A stretch of DNA of 5,927 nucleotides from contig CAKZOY010000043.1 of assembly GCA_937138275.1 (NCBI GenBank), positions 1 through 5,927 on the forward strand. Direction: 5' to 3'. Source of the DNA: an uncultured Chloroflexota bacterium. Its GTDB lineage: Bacteria > Chloroflexota > Anaerolineae > B4-G1 > DUEL01. The notes below the pieces were generated by a model. That model did not search any database, was not told the origin of the DNA, and saw only the letters and a program-made list of their open reading frames with translations. Positions 1 through 5,842 of this stretch are shown here, piece by piece (positions within the stretch are counted from its first letter, which is position 1; each line of letters starts with the position of its first letter). The position numbers and the translations under genes are program-made.

Positions 1-1747
1 CCAGCGCCTCCGCCGCCGCCCACAGCACCCGCCGGTCCTCATCCCGCAGCGCCCCGAGGAGGTCTTGCACGGCCTGGGGATTGCCGATTGCCCCCAGCGC
101 CTCTGCCGCCGCCCGGCGCACCCACCAGTCCTCACCCCGCAGCGCCCGGAGCGGCAGGGCGATATCCCCCCGCTCCGCGCAGAGGGCGATCGCCAGGAGC
201 AGGTCGCGCCGGAGGCGGAGTTCGTAACGGCTGCCGGCGCGCTCCACCCACCGGATGAAGTCCTGCGCCTCCTCCTTCTCCATCCCGCCTACCAGCAGGA
301 GGAGCACCTCCTGCCATTCGGGCAGGTGCAGGCGCGGGCACAGGAAATGCCCGGCGCGGCGCCGGTCCCGCCGCCACTCCTCCCGCAGCCGCTGGGCCAC
401 CAGGTACTCGCGCAGGGTGAGGTGGGCGAAGGCCCAGCGCTCCCCCACCCGGACGATGAGTCCAACGCGGCGCCGCAGGCCGTCCAGGAGCGCCCGGGCT
501 ACCTCGTCGTCGGGGGCCAGGTTCGCCCGGCGGAGCGCGGCGATGGTATCGGGTTCGCCTCCCTCCCCGCCGGTGTGCAGGTGCCAGGCCAGCGCCCCGG
601 CGGCCCGCTCCAGCACCGCCCGCCGATCCTTTGCCATCCCGCGCCGTTCGGCCCGGCGCCACAGGGCGTCCAGGTACCTCTCGTAGAGGTCGGCACGGCT
701 TTCCGCCACCTTTTCGGTCTCGGCATATACTTCGGCGCAGAGGCGCAGTTGCAGGGGGTTATCCAGGCGGCGCAGGGCGGGCCGGGCCTCCAGGGCCTGG
801 AGGAGTTCGTCGCCCTTCGCCGCCGCATCCCACTCCGGCCGCAGCGCGCCCAGCCAGTTCGCCAGAAAATCGCGCGCCTCCCGGGGCCCGGAGAAGGGCT
901 TGAGGGTGTATTCCCGGAACGGGTCGCCCAGGGGGACGTATCCGGCGGTGCGGGAGGCCACCACCAGCCGCGCCTTCTGGCCTGGAGAGGAACGAACGAA
1001 ATCCAGGACGGCCTGGCGGGCTGCGCCGCGCCGCTCCTCCGCCACCTCGTCCAGCCCGTCCAGCAGCACCGCCAGGCCCGGCCCCTCCGTCCAGCGGAAC
1101 AGCAGGGTGCGGGCCTGCTCCGGCGTGCATACTTGCAGGCGGCGGCAGACCTCCAGGACCAGCGCGTTCAGCAGGATGGTCGCTTTTTCGGAGGCCGGCG
1201 CATCGGCCAGTTCAGGGAGGGGGAGGAGGATGGGGACGCGCGCTTCCTCCAGATTCAGTTTCTCCTTGGGCCAGTGCTCGTCGGCGTGGGCGAAGCAGAG
1301 GCCGATGAACTGCAGGGTGGTGCTCTTCCCGGCGCCCGGTTCACCCAGCAGGACCAGATGGGATGCTTCCTTCAGCGCCTGCTCCAGCGGGACGGGAGAT
1401 GGGGCGGAGGAGTCGGAGGGGAGGCCGGCGTGCTCCAGTCGTTCAGGGTGGGGAAGGAGGTCGGGGTATCCCTGCTGGCGCTTCAGCGGCGGGGGCGGAG
1501 GCTGTGGGGCGGCCTGCAGGAGGACGAAGACCTGGGTGAGGGGAAGGTCCGGGTCGTTCTCGGAGATTCGCAGCGTCCCCCAATCGCGGGCTACAGCCGC
1601 CCGATATTCCTGGGTGAGGCGGTCAACGTCGGCGGCGGAGGGGGATGCCTCAGAGCCGATCTGCACCGTATGGCCGCTTCCGGCGATGAGGAGGGAATCC
1701 CGCACATCGCCGCCCACGGAGATGGAGGCAGAATGTTCCGAAGTCAT
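1..1747 (-). CDS. NACHT-family STAND NTPase with C-terminal HEAT repeats (3' end outside window)
   Basis: Seen: one open frame of 582 codons from ATG at 1747 to the left edge. An in-frame TAG at 1762-1760, five codons upstream, makes this ATG the first possible start. No good Shine-Dalgarno is visible. Residues 9-31 form a glycine-rich beta-like motif (GGDV at 12-15, IAGSG at 21-25). Next come a charged segment, a proline-rich linker (about 93-98), Walker A GEPGAGKST (135-143), extended Walker B LLDGLDEV (228-235), sensor-like VASRTAGY (263-270), the NPL motif (330-332), the FAHLTLREYL signature (440-449), and HEAT repeats of 31-residue period from about 530 (E-D-W-W-V-R-R-A-A-A-E-A-L, then D-E-D-R-R-V-L-W-A-A-A-E-A-L). 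Family knowledge: such proteins are cytosolic signal-transducing ATPases, and several bacterial NACHT proteins act in phage defence, with the C-terminal repeats sensing. Inference: the same role here. No known effector domain is recognisable in the first 130 residues. Confidence 0.9.
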   Translation of the reverse strand, partial: MTSEHSASISVGGDVRDSLLIAGSGHTVQIGSEASPSAADVDRLTQEYRAAVARDWGTLRISENDPDLPLTQVFVLLQAAPQPPPPPLKRQQGYPDLLPHPERLEHAGLPSDSSAPSPVPLEQALKEASHLVLLGEPGAGKSTTLQFIGLCFAHADEHWPKEKLNLEEARVPILLPLPELADAPASEKATILLNALVLEVCRRLQVCTPEQARTLLFRWTEGPGLAVLLDGLDEVAEERRGAARQAVLDFVRSSPGQKARLVVASRTAGYVPLGDPFREYTLKPFSGPREARDFLANWLGALRPEWDAAAKGDELLQALEARPALRRLDNPLQLRLCAEVYAETEKVAESRADLYERYLDALWRRAERRGMAKDRRAVLERAAGALAWHLHTGGEGGEPDTIAALRRANLAPDDEVARALLDGLRRRVGLIVRVGERWAFAHLTLREYLVAQRLREEWRRDRRRAGHFLCPRLHLPEWQEVLLLLVGGMEKEEAQDFIRWVERAGSRYELRLRRDLLLAIALCAERGDIALPLRALRGEDWWVRRAAAEALGAIGNPQAVQDLLGALRDEDRRVLWAAAEAL

Positions 1748-1770
1748 CGCACCGACTTTCTACGGGACGC

Positions 1771-1793
1771 GGATAAACACGGATAAACACGGG
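1771..1793. repeat. Tandem decamer GGATAAACAC (2.3 copies)
   Basis: Two perfect copies of GGATAAACAC lie head to tail at 1771-1780 and 1781-1790, and the next three bases (GGA) continue the period. The AT-rich decamer stands out against the GC-rich background. It lies 23 bases upstream of the NACHT start codon, so it could fall within that gene's leader or promoter. Similar GGATAAACAC strings are, from memory, common in intergenic regions of diverse environmental bacteria; I could not check this. Confidence 0.8.
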
Positions 1794-1877
1794 ACTGTTG
1801 CGGATCGTACCGATTCGGCCAGGGGGAAACCCACCCCGGCCCCTATAAGCCTACCTTGAAGGGCAAAATGGCCGTCA

Positions 1878-1900
1878 GCCGGGGGCTGAAACCCTCCGGC
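1878..1900. repeat. Imperfect palindrome or hairpin, possible weak terminator after nadB
   Basis: GCCGGGGG (1878-1885) pairs with CCCTCCGGC (within 1892-1900) in an 8-bp stem with one G-T wobble and a 7-base loop. Read on the minus strand it lies about 130 bases beyond the nadB stop. The following bases hold only a four-T run some ten bases on, so a canonical intrinsic terminator is not supported. It could be a degenerate member of a dispersed palindromic repeat family, or a weak terminator or processing site between nadB and the NACHT gene. Confidence 0.45.
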
Positions 1901-2032
1901 CCAGAGAAAAACCCCGGCGCAGGCTGGAACGCCACCCGCATCTGTCCCTCTGTGTCTCTTGGGTGAGAGAGATGCCCAACCGACCGCTTCGGTCTGCGCC
2001 CACAGGCAGGTCCGCCCGGGGAGGAATCGGCG

Positions 2033-3607
2033 CTACCCCTCCCGGTAGTGGCAGCCGCGGCTCTGGCGGTTGTGGTACGCCGCCTCCGCCACCAGCAACG
2101 CCGCCTGGACCGCGTGGCGCAGGCCCACCAGCGCGTCGTTTAACCGACTGGCGCGATAAAAATCATCAATTTCTTCTTTCAGGTGACGGAGGTCCCGCAG
2201 CGCCCGCGCCAGCCGCCGCTCCGAGCGCACCAGTCCGACGTAGTGCCACATGGTGTACTGGATGGCCCGCAGGTCGCGCCAGATGAGGGCCGGGTCGGCC
2301 CCCTCCACCCCCGTCTCTTCCCACGGGGGGACGTCGTCGGGGGAGACGAGGGGGAGCGGGCCGCGGGCAGCGATCTCCCGCGCCGCCCGGTCGCCCCAGA
2401 CCAGCCCCTCCAGGAGCGACGTGGAGGCCAGACGGTTGGCCCCGTGCACCCCCGTACAGGCCACCTCCCCCACGGCGTAGAGGTTGCGGATCGTCGTTCG
2501 GGACCACTCATCGGTCCAGAGGCCGCCGCAGAAGTAATGGGCCGCCGGGACGACGGGGATGGGCTGGACGGTGATATCCAGCCCCAGCGACCGGCAGCGC
2601 TCGTAGATGGTGGGGAATCGCTCCCGGATGCGGGGGGCCGGAAGCACCGAGGCGATGTCCAGCAGGACGTAGGGGTAGCCGTTGGCGACCATCTCGTGGT
2701 GGATCGCCCGGGCGACGACGTCCCTCGGGGCCAGGTCGCCCCACTCCGGAGCGTAGCGGGCCATAAAGGGTCGGCCATCGGGCGTGAGCAACCGTCCCCC
2801 CTCCCCCCGAACCGCCTCGGAGATGAGGAACCCCTCCGCGCCGGGGAGGGCCAGGACGGTGGGATGGAACTGGACGTATTCGGCGTTGATGACGCGGGCA
2901 CCGGCCCGGTAGGCCATCGCCAGGCCGTCGCCCCGGGCGCCCTCCGGGTTGGTGGTGTGCCGGTAGATACGGCCCAAGCCGCCCGTCGCCAGAATCGTCG
3001 CCCCCGCCAGGTAGCGACGGACCGTTCCGCTGGACTGGTCCAGGACGTATGCCCCGTGGCAGGTGATGGGCTCGTAAACGGTGAGCGAATTGCGGGCGTG
3101 GTGGGGGAAGGTGATGAGGTCCACCGCCGTGGCGCCGGTCACCAGGCGGATGTTGGGCCGCTCCCGCAGGGCGGCGGTCAGCGCCCGGATGATGGCCTGG
3201 CCGGTGGCGTCGCCCACGTGCAGGATGCGCGGGCGGGAGTGGGCCCCCTCCAGCCCGTAGGCCAGGCGGCCGTCCGGATGGCGGTCAAAGGGGACGCCCA
3301 GTTCGCCGATCAGCAGTTCTTCCACCAGCCGCGGCCCCTCTTCGGCCAGAATGCGGGCGGCGGAGGGGAGGCTGAGTCCCGCTCCGGCCGCCAGGATGTC
3401 CTCCACCAGCAGGTCGGCGCTGTCGTCCTCCCCTCGGGCGACGACGCCCCCCTGGGCGTAGCGGGTATTGCTCTCTTCGGGCTTGCCCGCGCGGGTGACG
3501 ACGACGACCTGCCGCTGACGGTCGCGCGCCAACTGCAGGGCGGCCGTCGCCCCGGCGATCCCGCAACCGATAATCAGGACGTCCGATTCCACCAGTTCTT
3601 CAGTCAT
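2033..3607 (-). CDS. nadB: L-aspartate oxidase NadB
   Basis: NadB is a cytosolic FAD enzyme oxidising L-aspartate to iminoaspartate, the first step of de novo NAD synthesis. Oxygen or fumarate serves as electron acceptor in characterised family members. The 524-residue length fits the family (E. coli has 540). Seen: an N-terminal dinucleotide-binding motif GCGIAG (14-19); the family hallmark SNTRYAQGG (46-54); LEGAHSRPRILH (119-130); QFHPT (246-250); SEAVRGEGG (263-271); PRDVVARAI (294-302); AAHYFCGG (355-362); GANRLASTSLLEGL (389-402); and the C-terminal SRGCHYR. H248, R295, H357 and R392 appear to match the substrate-binding and catalytic residues H244, R290, H351 and R386 of E. coli NadB. 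Its ATG is 6 bases after the nadA stop, so translational coupling is likely. GGGG at 3620-3617, inside the nadA end, is the best ribosome-binding site. I see nothing truncated or missing. Succinate dehydrogenase flavoprotein is the main alternative but lacks this motif set. Confidence 0.97.
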   Translation of the reverse strand: MTEELVESDVLIIGCGIAGATAALQLARDRQRQVVVVTRAGKPEESNTRYAQGGVVARGEDDSADLLVEDILAAGAGLSLPSAARILAEEGPRLVEELLIGELGVPFDRHPDGRLAYGLEGAHSRPRILHVGDATGQAIIRALTAALRERPNIRLVTGATAVDLITFPHHARNSLTVYEPITCHGAYVLDQSSGTVRRYLAGATILATGGLGRIYRHTTNPEGARGDGLAMAYRAGARVINAEYVQFHPTVLALPGAEGFLISEAVRGEGGRLLTPDGRPFMARYAPEWGDLAPRDVVARAIHHEMVANGYPYVLLDIASVLPAPRIRERFPTIYERCRSLGLDITVQPIPVVPAAHYFCGGLWTDEWSRTTIRNLYAVGEVACTGVHGANRLASTSLLEGLVWGDRAAREIAARGPLPLVSPDDVPPWEETGVEGADPALIWRDLRAIQYTMWHYVGLVRSERRLARALRDLRHLKEEIDDFYRASRLNDALVGLRHAVQAALLVAEAAYHNRQSRGCHYREG

Positions 3608-3613
3608 CGGCCT

Positions 3614-4657
3614 CTACCCCATCTGCAGCATCCGCTCCACCGCCAGACGGGCCGGTTCGGCAATTTCCGGGGGCACGGAGACGGGGTTCACCAACTCCCC
3701 CCGCGCCAGCCCCTCCAGCACCCGCGCCAGTTTCTCCAGGGTGATCTGGTTCATCGTCCGGCAGTAGTGGGGCTCGTCGCCCAGGCAGAAGATGGATTGC
3801 TCCGGATGTTCCCGGGCCAGCCGCAGGACCAGGTTGGCCTCCGTCCCGATCGCCCACTTCGTCCCCGGCGGGGATTCCTTCACCCGCCGGACGATGTAGG
3901 ATGTGGAGCCGACCTCGTCGGCCAGCGCCACCACGTCGGGGGTGCATTCGGGGTGAACCAGAATCCGGATATCGCGCTCCCGCTCCCGCCAGGCCCGGAC
4001 GTGTTCGGGGCGGAAGCGGGTGTGGACGTAACACCAGCCGGGCCAGAGGATAAGCCGTGTCCGGCGGACGCGCTCCGGATTGTACCCGCCCAGGAAGCGG
4101 CGATGGTCCCATACCAGCATCTCCTCATCGGCGACGCCGATCTGGCGGGCAGTATTGTAGCCCAGATGCTGGTCGGGGAAGAAGAGGACGAGGGGGCGCT
4201 GCTGGAGGGCCCAGGCCAGCACCCGCCCGGCGTTGGCCGACGTACATACGATCCCCCCGTGCTGACCGCAGAAGGCCTTCAGTTCGGCGGCGGAGTTGAT
4301 GTAGGTGACGGGCAGGACCTCCCGCTCCACGTCCATAATCCGCCCCAGGTCCCGCCAGGCCTGCCGGACCAGGGGAAGGTCGGCGCGGTCGGCCAGAAAG
4401 CACCCCGCCTCCAGGTCGGGCAGGAGCACCGTCTGATGGGGTTTGGCGAGAATGGCGGCCGTCTCGGCCATAAAATGGACGCCGCAGAAGACGATGTATC
4501 GGGCATCGGTGCGCTGGGCGTCCTGGGCCAGTTGGAGGCTGTCCCCGCGAAAGTCGGCAAACTGGATCACCTCGTCCCGCTGGTAGTGGTGCCCGAGGAT
4601 GACCAGATCGGGGCCCAGTTGGGCCTTGATGGTGGCGACGCGCTCGTTCAGTTCCAT
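3614..4657 (-). CDS. nadA: Quinolinate synthase NadA
   Basis: NadA condenses iminoaspartate from NadB with dihydroxyacetone phosphate to give quinolinate, using an oxygen-sensitive [4Fe-4S] cluster. The 347-residue length is normal. Seen: LGHHYQRDEV (21-30); the FRGDSLQLAQ segment (36-45); GVHFMAETA (59-67); YINSAAELKAF (119-129); VCTSANAG (137-144); FFPDQHLGYNTA (159-170); WPGWCYVHTRF (205-215); HPEC (235-238); GTEANLVLRL (271-280); and CRTMNQITLEKL (299-310). Family comparison makes C138, C209 and C299 the probable three cluster ligands; this assignment comes from motif position, not alignment. Other cysteines (58, 86, 130, 238, 291) are present. The ATG at 4657 follows an AAGG (4670-4667) nine bases upstream, supplied by the edge of the octamer array in the 39-base nadC-nadA gap. 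The gene is co-directional with nadC and nadB and presumably transcribed with them. Confidence 0.97.
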   Translation of the reverse strand: MELNERVATIKAQLGPDLVILGHHYQRDEVIQFADFRGDSLQLAQDAQRTDARYIVFCGVHFMAETAAILAKPHQTVLLPDLEAGCFLADRADLPLVRQAWRDLGRIMDVEREVLPVTYINSAAELKAFCGQHGGIVCTSANAGRVLAWALQQRPLVLFFPDQHLGYNTARQIGVADEEMLVWDHRRFLGGYNPERVRRTRLILWPGWCYVHTRFRPEHVRAWRERERDIRILVHPECTPDVVALADEVGSTSYIVRRVKESPPGTKWAIGTEANLVLRLAREHPEQSIFCLGDEPHYCRTMNQITLEKLARVLEGLARGELVNPVSVPPEIAEPARLAVERMLQMG

Positions 4658-4667
4658 AGCCCTATGC

Positions 4668-4707
4668 CTTGCCTACTTGCACCCTTGCAAACTTGCCTAC
4701 TTGTCTA
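4668..4707. repeat. Five-unit octamer array spanning the nadC stop and the nadA leader
   Basis: On the plus strand, five consecutive 8-base units begin with CTTG: CTTGCCTA (4668-4675), CTTGCACC (4676-4683), CTTGCAAA (4684-4691), CTTGCCTA (4692-4699) and CTTGTCTA (4700-4707). On the coding (minus) strand the units read TAGACAAG, TAGGCAAG, TTTGCAAG, GGTGCAAG, TAGGCAAG. The first unit encodes the last residues of NadC, the second contains its TAG stop, and the last one lends AAGG to the putative nadA ribosome-binding site. CAAGTAGGCAAG occurs twice exactly. The bases just right of the array (CTACTTCC) may be a decayed sixth unit. Confidence 0.85.
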
Positions 4708-5578
4708 CTACTTCCATACTGATATCCAGCGCCGGGGCCGAATGGGTCAGGGCGCCGACGGAGATGTAATCCACACCGGTGGCGGCCAGTTCTGCGACCC
4801 GTTCCAGGGAGACGCCGCCGGAGACCTCCAGCGGCACCCGTCCGGCGGCAATCCGGACGGCAGTGCGGATGCTCTCCAGGTCAAAATTGTCCAGCATAAT
4901 CCGGTCTACGGGGAGTTCCAGCGCCTCGCGGAGTTGGTCCAGGCTCTGGACTTCCACCTCTACAGGGAGGTGGGGATAGGCTGCCCGCGCCCGCTGGACG
5001 GCAGCAGTGATGGAGCCGGCAGCGGCGATGTGGTTATCTTTGATGAGGACCATATCGTAGAGGCCCATCCGGTGGTTCTGACCGCCGCCCATACGGACGG
5101 CGTACTTTTCCAGGAGGCGATAGCCGGGGTGGGTCTTGCGGGTATCCAGGATGACGGCGCGGTTTCCGGCAACGGCGTCCACGAAGCGGCGGGTGAGGGT
5201 GGCGATGCCGGAGAGGCGCTGGAGAAAGTTGAGGGCGGTCCGCTCCGCAGCCAGCAGGCTGCGCGCCGGACCCTCCACCTCGGCGAGGACGTCGCCGGGG
5301 GCGACCGGATCGCCGTCGCGGATGTGCGGGGTGAAGCGGACGGTGGGGTCCACCCGCCAGAAGACGGCCGCGGCGACGGGCAGTCCGGCGACGACGCCGG
5401 GCTTTTTGGCGACCAGTTGGGCCCGCAGGGTCTGGTCGGGGGGGAGGATGGCCTCGGAGGTGACGTCGCCGGGGCCGATGTCCTCGGCGATCGCCAGTTC
5501 CAGCAGCGGCTGCAGGGCCGCCCAGAGGTCGGGCGGAAGATCGGGGATGGGGCTACTGAGAGTGCCGGCTGTGCTCAT
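4697..5578 (-). CDS. nadC: Nicotinate-nucleotide pyrophosphorylase (carboxylating), quinolinate phosphoribosyltransferase NadC
   Basis: NadC joins quinolinate to PRPP, with decarboxylation, giving nicotinate mononucleotide. The 293 residues fit the family (280-300). Seen: an N-terminal EDIGPGDVTS (32-41); ERTALNFLQRLSGIAT (112-127); the active-site stretch DTRKTHPGYR (145-154); then EKYAVRMGGGQNHRMGLYD (157-175); LIKDNH (178-183); EVEV (207-210); LDNF (229-232); EVSGGV (251-256); and SVGALTHS (273-280). The basic residues that bind quinolinate and PRPP in family structures (R147, K148, H170, R171, K180) are present. ATG 5578 is the first possible start, because an in-frame TGA (5587-5585) lies three codons upstream. 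No Shine-Dalgarno is visible, and the -10 box ends only 8 bases away, which points to leaderless translation. The last codons and the stop lie in an octamer array, but the catalytic core is untouched. This is the first gene of the apparent nadC-nadA-nadB operon. Confidence 0.97.
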   Translation of the reverse strand: MSTAGTLSSPIPDLPPDLWAALQPLLELAIAEDIGPGDVTSEAILPPDQTLRAQLVAKKPGVVAGLPVAAAVFWRVDPTVRFTPHIRDGDPVAPGDVLAEVEGPARSLLAAERTALNFLQRLSGIATLTRRFVDAVAGNRAVILDTRKTHPGYRLLEKYAVRMGGGQNHRMGLYDMVLIKDNHIAAAGSITAAVQRARAAYPHLPVEVEVQSLDQLREALELPVDRIMLDNFDLESIRTAVRIAAGRVPLEVSGGVSLERVAELAATGVDYISVGALTHSAPALDISMEVVDK

Positions 5579-5581
5579 CGG

Positions 5582-5595
5582 CTGTCATGATACAG
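5582..5595. promoter_or_regulatory. Possible operator: CTGT-N6-ACAG inverted repeat over the nadC -10 box
   Basis: CTGT (5582-5585) and ACAG (5592-5595) form a short inverted repeat with 6 spacer bases. It covers the -10 hexamer and the predicted transcription start, where a bound repressor would block initiation. The half-sites are only 4 bases, so chance is a real possibility. It does not match the NrtR or NiaR consensus sites that I remember, and no regulator gene is in the window. Confidence 0.2.
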
Positions 5596-5615
5596 ACCTT
5601 CTCCGGTTTGGTCAA
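5587..5615 (-). promoter_or_regulatory. Sigma-70-type promoter of the nadCAB operon
   Basis: On the minus strand a -35 box TTGACC (5615-5610; 5 of 6 to TTGACA) and a -10 box TATCAT (5592-5587; 5 of 6 to TATAAT) are separated by exactly 17 bases. Only 8 bases (5586-5579) separate the -10 box from the nadC ATG at 5578. With the usual 6-8-base offset, transcription would begin at about 5580-5578, within two bases of the A of the ATG. Position just ahead of the first nad gene and downstream of the hairpin at 5662-5702 supports the call. Confidence 0.75.
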
Positions 5616-5661
5616 GTGGCGGGCGACGACGCCGTGGGGAGCCTCTGTGCTGCGGGGCAAA

Positions 5662-5702
5662 GAGGCGGGGGCGGGGCGGCGGAGCCGCCCCGCCCCCGCC
5701 TC
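5662..5702 (-). terminator. 19-bp perfect GC hairpin, likely transcription terminator of the upstream minus-strand unit
   Basis: The arms GAGGCGGGGGCGGGGCGGC (5662-5680) and GCCGCCCCGCCCCCGCCTC (5684-5702) are perfect reverse complements around a 3-base loop. All pairs but one are G-C. Read on the minus strand it starts 14 bases after the TGA of the small ORF ending at 5717, and the stem ends in CTC followed by TTT before GC-rich sequence. The T run is short for a canonical intrinsic terminator, but stem strength and location fit. It would also insulate the nad promoter (5615) from read-through. A dispersed palindromic repeat is the alternative. Confidence 0.6.
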
Positions 5703-5716
5703 CCGTCGTCCGGCGG

Positions 5717-5842
5717 TCACAGCCAGCGGACCAACCCGCCGACCAGCAGGGCAAGGGCCAGACCGGTTTCCAGCAGAAGATGGACGCCGAAGGTATCCAG
5801 CGTCAGGTCGTTGATGCCCCTCTCTTCCCCCCTCTCCCCCAC
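5717..5842 (-). CDS. Small ORF, possible gene remnant or short membrane protein (41 codons, GTG start)
   Basis: Unrecognised. Seen: on the minus strand a frame from GTG 5842 to TGA 5717, preceded by an in-frame TGA at 5848-5846. Codons from 5816 onward have coding character (CTG, GTC, GCC and GGC rich) and encode GINDLTLDTFGVHLLLETG followed by a hydrophobic stretch LALALLVGGLV and the end RWL. This resembles one membrane helix with a short basic tail. The first nine residues (M-G-E-R-G-E-E-R-G if GTG is the start) come from the C/G-rich inverted repeat at 5817-5884 and look non-genic, and no Shine-Dalgarno precedes the GTG. Inference: either the 3' end of a gene whose 5' part was replaced by the repeat, or a genuine small membrane protein with an uncertain start. 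The strong hairpin just past the stop favours a once-transcribed unit. Function unknown. Confidence 0.35.
   Translation of the reverse strand: MGERGEERGINDLTLDTFGVHLLLETGLALALLVGGLVRWL

Larger units (their letters stand above)
1748..2032. other. Non-coding interval between nadB and the NACHT gene
   Basis: I find no credible gene on either strand in these 285 bases. The interval holds a tandem decamer (1771-1793), a GC hairpin (1878-1900), a short pyrimidine/purine inverted repeat (TCTCT at 1955-1959 with AGAGA at 1966-1970) and a small 5-bp hairpin (GACCG 1982-1986 with CGGTC 1990-1994). On the minus strand I see no hexamer pair with good spacing that would count as a clear promoter for the NACHT gene. 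The closest -10-like string, TACGAT at about 1810-1805, has no matching -35. The length and repeat content argue against tight operon coupling of nadB to the NACHT gene. Confidence 0.6.

Noticed and set aside
132..1130. Several minus-strand frames of 100-180 codons within the NACHT region
   Set aside because: They are out-of-frame shadows of the continuous 582-codon NACHT frame and are R, G, P and A rich without motifs.
65..1786. A plus-strand open frame of 573 codons opposite the NACHT gene
   Set aside because: It has the same register effect: the true gene on the minus strand carries Walker A, Walker B and HEAT motifs, whereas this frame encodes compositionally biased sequence.
1963..2286. 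A plus-strand 107-codon ORF starting in the nadB-NACHT gap
   Set aside because: Most of it overlaps the nadB 3' end antisense, it is proline/glycine-rich low complexity, and no homology-like motif is visible.
2183..5590. A plus-strand open frame of 1135 codons antisense to the whole nad operon
   Set aside because: It lies in exact codon register opposite nadB, nadA and nadC, which happen to share one frame. Stops there require TTA, CTA or TCA in the real genes, and these are rare in GC-rich codon usage. The translation is low-complexity (G, R, P, Q and D rich) with no recognisable domain.
5579..5615. A riboswitch (NAD-sensing type) ahead of nadC
   Set aside because: The predicted transcription start leaves essentially no 5' leader, so there is no room for an aptamer.
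5587..5814. A plus-strand 75-codon ORF across the nad promoter and GC hairpin
   Set aside because: It runs through the promoter and both arms of the hairpin, encodes R, P, A and G rich sequence, and has no plausible ribosome-binding site.
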